From NCBI RefSeq assembly GCF_000177675.1, contig NZ_ADGX01000006.1, forward strand, positions 39,306 to 103,305: a stretch of 64,000 nucleotides of DNA. The letters are read 5' to 3'. Source of the stretch: Parafrankia sp. EUN1f (lineage in GTDB: Bacteria > Actinomycetota > Actinomycetes > Frankiales > Frankiaceae). The position numbers were made by a program, and so were the translations under genes. Positions within the stretch are counted from its first letter, which is position 1; each line of letters opens with the position of its first letter. Under the pieces are notes generated by a model. It was given only the letters and a program-made list of their open reading frames with translations, was not told the DNA's origin and searched no databases. Of the stretch, positions 52,262 to 61,493 are shown in pieces.

Positions 52262-52503
52262 CGTCCGGTCCGGCCAGGTGGGCCGGAACTCGTTCTGGCG
52301 GACCCGCCAAGCATGCTTGACACCGCGCCGCTCCGCTCACCCGGGCCCTGGGAAGGTCATCAGGTGCGGGCTCCGGCGCGTGGCCCGGGGGCGCAAGATC
52401 CGAATTGTCGCGATCACCCCGGAGGATCCCGTCGGGTCAGACGCTAGACGACGCCCGTCAGTTCCGGCCAGCCGGCCCGGTCACATATCACCATCTGCCG
52501 GGA

Positions 52504-53307
52504 CTACCCAGGGTGTCGCGGCGGGTGGGCCCCAGTTGTGGTGATCATGCGCTGGTAGGCGCGGCGGGTGCGCTCGGCGAGCACGGTGGACAGCACGGCC
52601 CATTCGGGCGTTCCCGGGGGCGGGGGTGGGGTGACGGCGGCGAGGACCTCGGACAGCAGCTCGCCGCCCATGCGGGTCCGGGCGTCATCCGAGAGCTGGT
52701 TCGCGCGGTCCAGGAACCGCCGGGTCCGCGTCGCCAGGGCATCGTCGACGCCGGTCAGGTCCAGCAGGGCCGCCCAGCCGGCCAGCTGCGGGGGGACCAC
52801 GGGTGCCATCCCGACCGTGCGCGGCACCCGCACCTGCAGAACGATGGTCCCGGCGACGAGGTCGCCCAGCCGCTTGGACCGGCGTGAGACGGTCATGCTG
52901 ATGATCGCGGGCAGGGCGAACAGCACCCCGGGGCGTTCCGCCACGACGCCGACCAGCCCTCTGACCAGCGCATGGCGGAAGCGGATCGGCCCACCGTCGT
53001 CGCGGACGACCCGCAGGCCCAGCGCCATCTTGCCGAAGGTGCGTCCGCGCAGGAGCGTCTCGCAGGCCACCGGGTAGCCGAGCATCGTGACCACGTAGAC
53101 GGCCAGGACCAGGGCCGTCAGCATGGCTTCGTCGTCCGGCCCCACGACCTCGAGCGTTCCGATGACGATGGCGATCTGGGCGACGGTCTGGACGGCCAGA
53201 TCGACTATTCCGGCGATCATGCGGGAGCCGAGCCGTGCCACACGCAGGTCGATGGGCACGGCCTCGCCCGTGACCACCTGGTTCGTTTCCAGGCCGAGCC
53301 CGCTCAC
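52504..53307 (-). CDS. RDD-family membrane protein
   Basis: 267 residues. It starts VSGLGLETNQVVTGEAVPIDLRVARLGSRMIAGIVDLAVQ, the RDD family opening with its conserved Arg and Asp-containing first helix. LRGRTFGKMALGLRVVRDDGGPIRFRHALVRGL and SRRSKRLGDLVAGTIVLQ follow. Three to four membrane helices fill about 25-160, and the C-terminal 100 residues are cytoplasmic and helical. GTG 53307 is chosen for GGAAG 6 nt upstream and the family start. The gene is divergent from the SpoIIM-like gene with 108 nt between. This pair beside DUF58/MoxR genes is conserved in actinobacteria; the role is not established. Confidence 0.85.
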   Translation of the reverse strand: MSGLGLETNQVVTGEAVPIDLRVARLGSRMIAGIVDLAVQTVAQIAIVIGTLEVVGPDDEAMLTALVLAVYVVTMLGYPVACETLLRGRTFGKMALGLRVVRDDGGPIRFRHALVRGLVGVVAERPGVLFALPAIISMTVSRRSKRLGDLVAGTIVLQVRVPRTVGMAPVVPPQLAGWAALLDLTGVDDALATRTRRFLDRANQLSDDARTRMGGELLSEVLAAVTPPPPPGTPEWAVLSTVLAERTRRAYQRMITTTGAHPPRHPG

Positions 53308-53415
53308 CGGCGGCTTCCGGGGTCCGCGGGCCGCTGATTGGTCATCTGTACCCCGCTCGTGTTTTCGTGCCCGGCACGCAGTGCCATGTGCCGGTCTGGA
53401 AGAGTAAGAGTAGCC

Positions 53416-54426
53416 ATGGACCTCGATGCGTATGTCGCCGTCCACCGTCCCGAGTGGGTCCGGTTGGGCCAGCTTGTCGACCGTGCCGCGCGCCCCCGGC
53501 GGATGCCGATCGGCGAGCTGGACGAGCTGGTCGATCTGTACCAGCGCGCGGCCACCCACCTGTCGGTGATCCGTGATCGTTCCCATGACCCGCGCCTCGT
53601 CGAGGATCTGGCGGGCCTGGTCATCCGGGCGCGGGCCGCGGTCGTCGGCGCCCCGGATGTCGGCTGGCACGTCCCCGCCAGGTACTTCGCGGTGACCTTC
53701 CCGGCGGCGGTCTACGCGCGCTGGCGCTGGGTGGTCGGGGTGACGCTGGGCTCGCTGCTGCTCGCGCTGGCCAGCGCGCTGTGGATTCTGAACGACGCGC
53801 AGGCCCGTGCCAGGGTCATCCCGCCCGACGAGGTGACGGCCCTGTGCCGGCATGACTTCGCCTCGTACTACTCGGAGCACCCGGCGTCGTCGTTCGCCAG
53901 CCTCGTCTGGACCAACAACGCGTGGGTATCCGCGCAGGCGGTGGCGCTCGGAGTGCTGCTCGCCGTGCCCACGCTGCTGGTCCTGGGGCTGAACGCGCTG
54001 AACCTCGGCATCATGGGCGGCTACATGGGCAGCTGCGGCGAGGGCGGCCAGTTCTTCTCGCTGATCCTCCCGCACGGCCTGCTGGAGCTCACCGTGGTCT
54101 TCGTCGCCGGCGCCGTCGGCCTGCGGCTGGGCTGGGCGATCATCGCCCCGGGAGCCCGCCGCCGCTCCGAGGCACTGGCCGCCGAGGGGCGCGCCGCCGT
54201 CGGGATCGTGCTCGGAATGGCGGTCGTGCTCGCGGTGTCCGGGGCGATCGAGGCGTTCGTGACCCCGTCCTCGCTGCCGACCGCTGTCCGCATCGGTATC
54301 GGCGTCGTGGCCTGGGCCGGGTTCGTCGCCTACGTGTGGATCTACGGCCGCCGGGCCACCGCGGCCGGCGAGAGCGGCGATCTGGACGCGGCCCTCGCGC
54401 AGGACCTCGCGCCAGTCGAAGCCTGA
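53416..54426 (+). CDS. SpoIIM-like (DUF95) membrane protein
   Basis: 336 residues. A soluble N-terminal helical part (MDLDAYVAVHRPEWVRLGQLVDRA, ELDELVDLYQRAATHLSVIRD) is followed by about six membrane helices. The family motif YSEHPASSFASLVWTNNAWVSAQAVALGVLLAVPTLLVLGLNALNLGIMGGYM and ILPHGLLELTVVFVAGAVGLRLGWAI mark the stage II sporulation M type. Bacillus SpoIIM acts in engulfment; in actinobacteria the homologue's role is unknown. ATG 53416 starts the family N-terminus; the frame is open upstream without support. It converges on the DUF58 gene. Confidence 0.86.
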   Translation: MDLDAYVAVHRPEWVRLGQLVDRAARPRRMPIGELDELVDLYQRAATHLSVIRDRSHDPRLVEDLAGLVIRARAAVVGAPDVGWHVPARYFAVTFPAAVYARWRWVVGVTLGSLLLALASALWILNDAQARARVIPPDEVTALCRHDFASYYSEHPASSFASLVWTNNAWVSAQAVALGVLLAVPTLLVLGLNALNLGIMGGYMGSCGEGGQFFSLILPHGLLELTVVFVAGAVGLRLGWAIIAPGARRRSEALAAEGRAAVGIVLGMAVVLAVSGAIEAFVTPSSLPTAVRIGIGVVAWAGFVAYVWIYGRRATAAGESGDLDAALAQDLAPVEA

Positions 54427-54451
54427 CCGGGACGGAGTTCCGGGCTCCGGG

Positions 54452-54491
54452 GGCCGGCGTTCAGGGCCGGCGTTCAGAGCCGGGGCTTCAG
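54452..54491. repeat. Three short tandem repeats between convergent genes
   Basis: GGCCGGCGTTCAG occurs twice back to back (54452-54464, 54465-54477), followed by a diverged 14-nt copy to 54491. They span the end of the DUF58 gene and the spacer after the SpoIIM-like gene. Confidence 0.7.
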
Positions 54492-55786
54492 AGCCGGCCG
54501 TGGGCCTTCAGCGCGAGGTAGGTGTCGGTGACCGCCGTCGCGTACTGGGCGGGCGCGACGTCGACGACCTCGACCCCGCGCTGGCGCAGCACGGCTGTCA
54601 GCTCACGCCGGCGCAACAGGGCCTGTTCCGCGGCCGCGGCCGCGTAGACCTGCGCGACGTCGCCATGCCCGGCGGCGAGTTCGTCCAGCCGCGGGTCGCG
54701 CAGGGCGGCCACCAGCACGGTGTGCCGGGAGATCAGCGTGGGCAGCGCCGGCAGCAGGCTCTCCTCGATCACCGCCGGCACCAGGTCCGTGAAGATCACA
54801 ACAAGGGCCCGGCGGGACGCCGCCCGCAGCACCGTGGTGGCCATCACCTCGTGATCGGCTTCGACCAGCGCCGGCTCGAGGGTCGCCATCGCCTCGCTCA
54901 TCCGGGCCAGCAGGCCCTGGTCACGCGCGTGCGCGACGGTCAGCCGCGCGGCGCTGTCGTACGCGGTCAGGCCCACCCGGTCACCGGCCCGCAGCGCCAC
55001 CGCGGTGAGTAGCAGCGCGGCGTCCATCGCGTGGTCGAGGCGGGGGACGTCGCCGACGCGACCGGCCGAGGTCCGGCCCGAGTCCAGCACGCAGATGACG
55101 CGGCGGTCCCGTTCCGGGCGGTAGGTACGGACGACCACCGAGCCGTGGTGGCGGGCGGTGGCGCGCCAGTCGATCGTCCGCACGTCGTCGCCCACGACGT
55201 ACTCACGCAGGCTGTCGAACTCCGAGCCGGCGCCGCCGCCGCGCAGCGCGACCTCGCCCTCCACCTCGCGCAGCCGCGCCAGCGCGGCCGGCAGGTGCCG
55301 GCGGGAGAGGAACGGCGGCAGTACCCGCAGTCGCCAGGGTGCCTGGTGGCGGCCCTGCCGGCCGGCCAGCCCCATCGGGCCGAGGGAGCGCACCGTGATC
55401 CGGACGGGCTCCCGGTCCCCGCGCCGGGTCGGGCGCAACGTCGTCTCAAGGAAACGCCGCTCACCCGCGGGCACCGTGACGGTGTGCACGCGGGGCTGGG
55501 CACCGGCCGACGGCACCCACGAATCCCTGACTCGCGCCCGCAGCGTCCGACGTCCACCGTTGGCGACGGTCAGCATAAGGGTCACCGGCTGCCCGAGCCG
55601 GGCCGACGTGGGGCCCGACCGGCTGAACGCGCACAGGCGCACCCGGGCCGCCAGCCCCAGGTCGACGGCGACCAGCAGGAGGATCAGAAGGTTCACGAGC
55701 ACGAAGGCCAGGCCGGGGTCGGGGGAGAGGCCCACCACGACGATGCCCAGCGCGACCAGCGCGACTGTACGGCCGGTGACAGCCAC
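54488..55786 (-). CDS. DUF58 domain protein
   Basis: 432 residues. Two N-terminal membrane segments (about 8-45, VALVALGIVVVGL and FVLVNLLILLLVAVDLGL) are followed by an immunoglobulin-like part (VTLMLTVANGGRRTLRARV). The DUF58/vWA-like domain has EFDSLREYVVGDDVRTIDWRATARH, the family signature, then VICVLDSGRTSAG with a MIDAS-like DSG, and DRVGLTAYDS. Such proteins pair with MoxR ATPases. The start is 9 nt after the MoxR stop, so they are co-translated. Confidence 0.9.
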   Translation of the reverse strand: MAVTGRTVALVALGIVVVGLSPDPGLAFVLVNLLILLLVAVDLGLAARVRLCAFSRSGPTSARLGQPVTLMLTVANGGRRTLRARVRDSWVPSAGAQPRVHTVTVPAGERRFLETTLRPTRRGDREPVRITVRSLGPMGLAGRQGRHQAPWRLRVLPPFLSRRHLPAALARLREVEGEVALRGGGAGSEFDSLREYVVGDDVRTIDWRATARHHGSVVVRTYRPERDRRVICVLDSGRTSAGRVGDVPRLDHAMDAALLLTAVALRAGDRVGLTAYDSAARLTVAHARDQGLLARMSEAMATLEPALVEADHEVMATTVLRAASRRALVVIFTDLVPAVIEESLLPALPTLISRHTVLVAALRDPRLDELAAGHGDVAQVYAAAAAEQALLRRRELTAVLRQRGVEVVDVAPAQYATAVTDTYLALKAHGRL

Positions 55787-55795
55787 GGTCGGCCG

Positions 55796-56887
55796 CTACC
55801 GGGGAACGGGCACGACGGCGAGCACCTGGTCGAGCACGATGTCGGCGGTCACACCATCCTGCTCGGCCTCCGGGCGCAGGCTGATGCGATGGCGCAGGGT
55901 GGACCGGGCCAGCGCCTTGACATCATCCGGCGTCGCGTAGGCGCGCCCGGACAGCCAGGCCCACGCGCGGGTGGTGGCCAGCAACGCCGTCGCGCCGCGA
56001 GGGGAGACCCCGAGCTGGACGGCCGGCGCCGACCGGGTGGCCCGCGCGATGTCCACGATGTAGCCGAGCACCTCGCGCTGGACCTGCACCCGGGCCGCCG
56101 CGGCCTGCGCCGCCGCGAGATCGGCCGGGCCCGCCACCGGCCGGACCCCGGCCGCCGCCAGGTTCCCCGGGTCGAAGCCTTCGGCGTGATGAGCCAGGAT
56201 GCGCACCTCGTCCTCGCGTGGCGGGAGCGGCAGCGTGACCTTCACCAGGAAGCGGTCGAGCTGCGCCTCCGGCAGCGGGTAGGTGCCTTCGTGCTCGATC
56301 GGGTTCTGGGTGGCGAGGACGGCGAACGGCGACGGCAGCCGGCGCGCCTGCCCGTCCACGGTGACCTGCCGTTCCTCCATGACCTCGAGCAGCGCGGCCT
56401 GCGTCTTCGGCGGGGTCCGGTTGATCTCGTCGGCGAGCAGCAGGTTCGTGAAAACCGGCCCCTGGCGGAAGGCGAACTCGCTGGTCCGGTTGTCGTATAC
56501 CAGCGAGCCGGTGACGTCGCCGGGCATGAGGTCCGGGGTGAACTGCAGGCGCTTGGTCTCGAGCGACAGCGCCGCCGCCAGCGTCCGGACGAGCAGGGTC
56601 TTCGCCACGCCCGGCACACCCTCGAGCAGGACATGGCCGCGGCACAGCAGCGCGACCACCAGCCCGCTGACCGCGGCCTCCTGGCCTACGACCGCCTTCG
56701 CGACCTCGTTGCGCAGCGCCATCAGCGACTGCCGGGCGGTCTCGGCGTCGGGCGGAGGAGGCGTCCGGGGCGTCGGCGACGGTGAGCGCAGCGTCTCCGA
56801 GCCCATGGATTGCGGCTCGGAGGCCACTGGCATTGCCGTCTGCGGGGACGACTCGGTCGGAGCCGCACCGGAGTTCGGGGACGTCAC
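55796..56887 (-). CDS. MoxR-family AAA+ ATPase
   Basis: 363 residues. Walker A is GVPGVAKTLL and Walker B LLADEINR; the sensor region is FAVLATQNPIEHEGTYPLPEAQLDRFL and the C-terminal part reads GVSPRGATALLATTRAWAWLSGR. The N-terminal 55 residues are Ser/Pro/Thr-rich. MoxR ATPases act as chaperones that help vWA or DUF58 partners, here the next gene. GTG 56887 overlaps the DUF4350 stop (GTGA), so translation is coupled. The frame is open further upstream but only antisense to other features. Part of a five-gene operon. Confidence 0.93.
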   Translation of the reverse strand: MTSPNSGAAPTESSPQTAMPVASEPQSMGSETLRSPSPTPRTPPPPDAETARQSLMALRNEVAKAVVGQEAAVSGLVVALLCRGHVLLEGVPGVAKTLLVRTLAAALSLETKRLQFTPDLMPGDVTGSLVYDNRTSEFAFRQGPVFTNLLLADEINRTPPKTQAALLEVMEERQVTVDGQARRLPSPFAVLATQNPIEHEGTYPLPEAQLDRFLVKVTLPLPPREDEVRILAHHAEGFDPGNLAAAGVRPVAGPADLAAAQAAAARVQVQREVLGYIVDIARATRSAPAVQLGVSPRGATALLATTRAWAWLSGRAYATPDDVKALARSTLRHRISLRPEAEQDGVTADIVLDQVLAVVPVPR

Positions 56888-58341
56888 CTTCTGCCCACCT
56901 GTCGATCGAGTTCGTGTAGTTCGCCGGCCAGCCGGACGAGCGTGATGTCGCTGTCGGTCGCGGGCGCGGCCTCCGCGCTGGTTGCCGCACCGGCCACCGT
57001 GCCCGTGGGCCCGATGTACTGGCCAGTGCCGTGTGGAGGTGGTGCGGCCCCTCCACCGGGGGTGTGCTGGTGGCTCCCAGGGCCCCAGGACGGATGGCCC
57101 GTGGGTGCTATGTCCGAACCGTACAGGAGCGATCGGATCTCTATGGGTGACCGACCGGTCTGCTCCGCGACCGCGGCCACCAGCACGGTCGGTTCCGGTT
57201 CGTGCGGGGGCCGCGCAGGGCCGGCGGGGGCGCCGTGCTGGATGCCCAGCCGGTCCGCGAGCCGGACCCGCAGGCCCGCCCGCAGCGCCGCGGCGGCCCC
57301 TTCGCGGGCACGCGCGGCGGCGTAGAGGCGGCCGCGGCCCTCGACGGTTTCCGCGGAACGCACCACCACCGGCAGCGGCTCGGTGACGGGCGGCCCCAGG
57401 CGCCGCCCTTGCCACAGGGCGAAGACGACCAGCGCGACGAGGGCCTGCAGGAAACCGACCCAGAACCCGTCCGGCAGCAGGTCGGCCAGGCTCTGCCCGC
57501 CGACCGCGCCCTCGCTCGCGACGGCCGGTGTCACCCAGTCCAGCTGGGTGTGCCGGGCCAGCAGGCCGACGGCCAGCGCGGCGTTCCCGGACTCGTCCAG
57601 CGCGCCGTTGGTGAGGAAGTCGCCGCTGCCCAGGAGAACCAGCCGGCCGCTGGTCTGTTCGGTGAGCCCTGGCCCGGTCGGGGTGAGGACGGCGAGGCGG
57701 GCGGCGTCGGGGAAGCCGTAGCAGAGCTCCAGCTCGATGCCGTTGCCAGACCAGCCCTCATGACCCGATCGGAGGATGTCGTCCGCCCGGGTGAACCGGA
57801 CGTCGGCCCCGATCGTCGTCGTGCCGGCCACCGTCGCCTCCGGCAGCCCGCACCGGGGCTGGACCTGTCCGTCGGCGAACGCCGCCGCGGGGACAGCCGC
57901 GACCGGCATCTCCAGCGCCGCCACGGCGGCCTCGAACGGCGCGACCAGCACGACGTCCGAGCCGGTGTCGGCCAGGTTGACGAGAGCCTGGAGATCGGCC
58001 GGGGACAGCAGGTCCGGGTCGGTCACGACGACCGTGCGAGACCCGTCGGCGCCCGCGGAGCGCCGACCCTCGGCAGCTGGACCGGTATCCGTCAGCTCCG
58101 CGGGGACCGACTGCTGCGCCGAGACGGTGACGCCCCGCTCGCGCAGGATCTCCGCGACGGCCAGCGTTCCGTGCGGGCCCGGGGAGCCGATGTCGAGGTA
58201 CCGGTCACCGCTGGGCCGGCTCGCCACGGCCGCGAGCACCGCGTACACGGTCACCACCGTGGCCAGGACCGCCGCCAACCGTAAGGCGGCACGCACCGTC
58301 GTGGCCCCCGGGCCGCTGCGGACATGTGTCGGCGAGCCCAC
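56884..58341 (-). CDS. DUF4350 domain protein
   Basis: About 485 residues. A membrane helix near the start (TVRAALRLAAVLATVVTVYAVLAAV) precedes the DUF4350 domain: GDRYLDIGSPGPHGTLAVAEILRERGVTVSAQQSV, TVVVTDPDLLSPADLQALVNLADTGSDVVLVAP and GRLVLLGSGDFLTNGALDESGNAALAVGLLA. A second helix follows (FWVGFLQALVALVVFALW) with a cytoplasmic tail. It is the usual third partner of DUF58 and MoxR. The start is unclear. ATG 58424, which overlaps the DUF4129 stop, is in a different frame; in this frame the best start is GTG 58341. A base-calling error near 58,350-58,420 could hide a longer N-terminus. Confidence 0.82.
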   Translation of the reverse strand: MGSPTHVRSGPGATTVRAALRLAAVLATVVTVYAVLAAVASRPSGDRYLDIGSPGPHGTLAVAEILRERGVTVSAQQSVPAELTDTGPAAEGRRSAGADGSRTVVVTDPDLLSPADLQALVNLADTGSDVVLVAPFEAAVAALEMPVAAVPAAAFADGQVQPRCGLPEATVAGTTTIGADVRFTRADDILRSGHEGWSGNGIELELCYGFPDAARLAVLTPTGPGLTEQTSGRLVLLGSGDFLTNGALDESGNAALAVGLLARHTQLDWVTPAVASEGAVGGQSLADLLPDGFWVGFLQALVALVVFALWQGRRLGPPVTEPLPVVVRSAETVEGRGRLYAAARAREGAAAALRAGLRVRLADRLGIQHGAPAGPARPPHEPEPTVLVAAVAEQTGRSPIEIRSLLYGSDIAPTGHPSWGPGSHQHTPGGGAAPPPHGTGQYIGPTGTVAGAATSAEAAPATDSDITLVRLAGELHELDRQVGRR

Positions 58342-58420
58342 CCCCGCCGCCGGCCGGTTGGGGCCGTCGGTCGAGCCGGGACCGGCGCCGGGGGCCGCGG
58401 CGGGCTGGCCGGTGGCGCGG

Positions 58421-59203
58421 TCATGCCCGGACCGGCGGGGCGTCGTCGGGGGCACGATCCCGGCCGATGGATCCGCGGATGCGCCCGAGGCTCTCGTCCG
58501 CGCGCACGACCACCTCGTAGGCCTCCAGGTTCGCCGGCCTGCCGCCATACCAGATCTCGCTGAACACCTCGACCGCGACAGCCAGTGTCACGATCGGGTC
58601 GGACGGCCCCCCGCTCGTGGTCTCGCCGGCCAGCGGCCGGACTGTGGACGGGGGGCCGGCCACGGCTCGCAGATCGCTGATCAGCTCGTTCGCGGTGCGC
58701 CCGGGCCGCGGATCGAGAACGCCGCGTTCCTCCAACATCCGGGCGATGGCGCGCAGCCGGGATCGCACCGCCTCCGCGTGGTCCCCGCGTTCGGCCTGGG
58801 CACGCGACAGCGCCCGCAGCTGCGCGGCGGTGAGCGGACCGGGCGACGTGGCCTCGTCGAGCTGCTCGAGCCGGGCGGAGCGCCGGACCGGGCCCAGCCA
58901 CACGCGGAGCACCACCACGAGCGCGACCAGGACGATGACCAGCGCGAGAACGCCGAGGCCCTGGAAACCGCCGAGGCCGGAGTCCGGATCCGGGGTGAGC
59001 CAGTTCCACAGGTCGGCCAGCCGGTCGTTGATCCAGTGGATCGTTCGGCTGAACCAGCCGCGCTCGTCATCCCGGTAGATGCTCCTGGACAGCTCCCGGT
59101 GGGCCTCCTCGCGGGCGCCGTCCCTGGTGACCGGCCCACCCGGAAGGCCACCGGACGACGCGGCCACGGTCGTCGGGTGAACGCCCGGGCGGGCAATGAT
59201 CAT
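58421..59203 (-). CDS. DUF4129 domain protein
   Basis: 260 residues. It has a soluble N-terminus (EEAHRELSRSIYRDDERGWFSRTIHWINDRLADLWNWL), one membrane helix (LGVLALVIVLVALVVVLRVWLG) and a C-terminal DUF4129-like helical domain (RAQAERGDHAEAVRSRLRAIARMLEERGVLDPRPGRTANELI, FSEIWYGGRPANLEAYEVVV). ATG 59203 overlaps the preceding gene's stop (ATGA). It belongs to the DUF58-MoxR-DUF4350-DUF4129 operon. The function is unknown; the C-terminal domain resembles those of transglutaminase-linked membrane proteins. Confidence 0.86.
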   Translation of the reverse strand: MIIARPGVHPTTVAASSGGLPGGPVTRDGAREEAHRELSRSIYRDDERGWFSRTIHWINDRLADLWNWLTPDPDSGLGGFQGLGVLALVIVLVALVVVLRVWLGPVRRSARLEQLDEATSPGPLTAAQLRALSRAQAERGDHAEAVRSRLRAIARMLEERGVLDPRPGRTANELISDLRAVAGPPSTVRPLAGETTSGGPSDPIVTLAVAVEVFSEIWYGGRPANLEAYEVVVRADESLGRIRGSIGRDRAPDDAPPVRA

Positions 59204-60333
59204 GATCCGGTGCTGCGTTGCCGAGCCGCCTCGGCCAGCGTCACGTCCAGCCCCTCCTTGCGGATGCGCTGATCTATGTAGAGCAGGACGGCGGTGCCGG
59301 AGAGGATCGGGGTGGCGATGGTCGTTCCGATCAGTGTCCCGATCGCGTTGACGATGTGGCCGGCGATGGTCAGGTCGGTCAGCGTCGAATCGGCGAGGGA
59401 GTCGGATGAGTCCAGGATGACGGTGGTGATGACACTGACGATCATCATCAGGATGCCGCCGACGAGGCCGGCGAGCAGCCCGATGCCGAACACCCGCCAC
59501 CAGGCCCCGCGGACGAGGTCGCGCGAGCGGCGCAGCGCCCCTCGCACGGTCTGCCCTTCCAGGACGTAGGCCGGGGAGGCGAGGCTCAGAAAGACGGCGA
59601 CCACGATCGCGCCGACGAGAAGCGCTATGAGCCCCAGGGCGGACAGCAGCATCACGGCGATGCTCAACACGACCAGGCCGCCCAGGCGCGGTGCGGCCCG
59701 CCTGATCGCCGCGCCGGCCGAGATCCGTGAACCGAGCGCCGCCTCGCTCACCACCACGGCGAGCACGCCGGAGAGGAAGATCCCCAACGCGGTGGTCAGC
59801 ATGAAGATCAGTGCTTCGAAGATGATCGACGCTCCGGTCGAGGAGTCCTCGCCCGCGATCATGATGATCGTGATCACGATCTCGACCACCGCGGACACAC
59901 CGAGAGTCAGCCCCAGTGTGGCGCCCGGGTTCGCGCGGATCGTGGAGAAGATCCCGTCGAGGATCTCGCCGACCGACAACGGGCGCAACGGGATCACCCC
60001 CGGCTTGGGCGCGATCGGCGGCCGGCCCCACGGGCCGGGGCCCCAGCCCGGGGGAGGCTGGCCCGGCGCCTGGCCGGGCCAGGGCTGCTGCCCGCCGGAC
60101 GGATCCCAGCCGCCGGGCGAGCCCCAACCGCCGGGTGTGCCCCAACCGCCCGGGGCGCCAGGCCCGTCGCCCGGCGGCTGCCCGGGAGCCTGCCAGCCGC
60201 CCGGGGTGCCCCCGTCGCCGCCGGCTGACGGCGGACTCCAGGATCCGGGAACTGGCGCGCCCCAGGAACCGGGGGATGCCGGCCCGGCCGGTCCGGGCTC
60301 ATCGGGAGGGGTCTGACCGGCCCCGTCCGCCAT
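59200..60333 (-). CDS. Pro/Gly-rich N-terminus plus multi-helix membrane domain protein
   Basis: 377 residues. The first 115 are Pro/Gly/Trp-rich with repeated GGW and PGQPPG units (GTPGGWGSPGGWDPSGG). The rest is a membrane domain of about six helices beginning PLRPLSVGEILDGIFSTIRANPGATLGL. AYVLEGQTVRGALRRSRDLVRGAWWRVFGIGLLAGLVGG is also typical of the glycerophosphoryl diester phosphodiesterase membrane-domain family. No phosphodiesterase active site is present. ATG 60333 has GGGAGA 5 nt upstream, so this is the first gene of the minus-strand operon. Confidence 0.84.
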   Translation of the reverse strand: MADGAGQTPPDEPGPAGPASPGSWGAPVPGSWSPPSAGGDGGTPGGWQAPGQPPGDGPGAPGGWGTPGGWGSPGGWDPSGGQQPWPGQAPGQPPPGWGPGPWGRPPIAPKPGVIPLRPLSVGEILDGIFSTIRANPGATLGLTLGVSAVVEIVITIIMIAGEDSSTGASIIFEALIFMLTTALGIFLSGVLAVVVSEAALGSRISAGAAIRRAAPRLGGLVVLSIAVMLLSALGLIALLVGAIVVAVFLSLASPAYVLEGQTVRGALRRSRDLVRGAWWRVFGIGLLAGLVGGILMMIVSVITTVILDSSDSLADSTLTDLTIAGHIVNAIGTLIGTTIATPILSGTAVLLYIDQRIRKEGLDVTLAEAARQRSTGS

Positions 60334-60605
60334 CGTGGTCTCCCTGTGCTCGTGCCGTGCCGTGCGGCTTCTGCCGACTGGCGTACCCGGCACCGCACAT
60401 CGTCGCAGATCGGCTACGTCCACAACGCGATCGGGCGGTCGACGGCGAGAGCGAACCGTTGATGTCCGTCCGGGGTTCATGGCCGCGGTTGGGTGTCCGG
60501 ATCGAGACCGGGCGGGTCTGTGCACAGAAACGCACTGCGTTTGTCGTTGTCCACAGAGCGGCCCACGGCGGGCCTGGCGCGGTGGGCACGATTCATGCTC
60601 GTTTC

Positions 60606-61493
60606 GTGACCACATCTCCCGTCCGCCGCGGAGCGCCAGGCCAACACCGCGAAGCGGCAGGCCTGTGCGAAGCGGCAGGTCCGCGTGAAGCGTCGGGCCT
60701 GCCGCGTCTGCGTGAGGCGCTGGCGATTCTCGCGGATCTCGTCCTGCCCAGGGCCTGTGCCGGCTGCGGGCTGCCGGGGTACGCGGCCTGCGCCTGGTGC
60801 GCCGCCGCGCTGGCGGGTCCCCTGGTTCTCGCCGCTCCGGGTCCCACGGCCAGCCCGGGGCGGCGAGGTCACGTCACTGGTGCCTCGTCGTCCCCGTTCC
60901 CCACCGTCGCCGCGGCTCGCTTCGAGGGGGCGGCCCGGGCACTGCTGATCGCCTACAAGGAGCGGGGACGCGTCGACCTGGCCCGGGTTCTGGGTGGCGC
61001 GCTCGCGCGGGCCGTGGCGGTGGCCGGTCGCGATCTTCACCGGCGGCAGCGGGCTGATGCGGTGGTACTGGTGCCGGTCCCCACGACCGCGGCGGCCCGG
61101 CGGAGGCGCGGGCTCGATCATGTCGCTGGCCTCGCGGCGGTCGCGGCCAGGGTGCTGACCCGGTCGGGCACGCGGGCTCGGGTAAGCGGCGCGCTTCGTG
61201 TCCTGCGGGCCGGTGTGGACCAGGCCGACCTCGGTGCGGCGGATCGGCGTCGCAACCGCTCGGGTGCCTTCACCACGCACCCGGGGGCCCGGCCGCCGTG
61301 TCGGCGCGAGATCGTGATCGTGGTCGACGACATCATCACCACCGGCGCGACGGCCGCGGAGGCGATCCGTGCGCTGCGGGCAGGTGGCTGGGCGCCGTCG
61401 GGTGCGGCCGCGATCGCGGCGACACCACTGCGGAGCGCGGGTGCGCCGGCGCGACGCGCCACCCTTCGGGATTGCCCGCCGTACTCCGGCTGA
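60606..61493 (+). CDS. ComF-family phosphoribosyltransferase-like protein
   Basis: About 295 residues from GTG 60606; no ribosome binding site is clear and earlier starts are possible. N-terminal region: LADLVLPRACAGCGLPGYAACAWCAAALAG, a zinc-finger-like CxxC...CxxC as in ComF. Then FEGAARALLIAYKERGRVDLARVLG, PTTAAARRRRGLDHVAGLA and the PRPP-binding loop IVIVVDDIITTGATAAEAIRAL. In competent bacteria ComF helps DNA uptake; in actinobacteria it is conserved next to hpf with an unknown role. The gene order comF-hpf matches mycobacteria and Streptomyces, but the preceding mtrA-mtrB-lpqB genes are absent. Confidence 0.86.
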   Translation: MTTSPVRRGAPGQHREAAGLCEAAGPREASGLPRLREALAILADLVLPRACAGCGLPGYAACAWCAAALAGPLVLAAPGPTASPGRRGHVTGASSSPFPTVAAARFEGAARALLIAYKERGRVDLARVLGGALARAVAVAGRDLHRRQRADAVVLVPVPTTAAARRRRGLDHVAGLAAVAARVLTRSGTRARVSGALRVLRAGVDQADLGAADRRRNRSGAFTTHPGARPPCRREIVIVVDDIITTGATAAEAIRALRAGGWAPSGAAAIAATPLRSAGAPARRATLRDCPPYSG

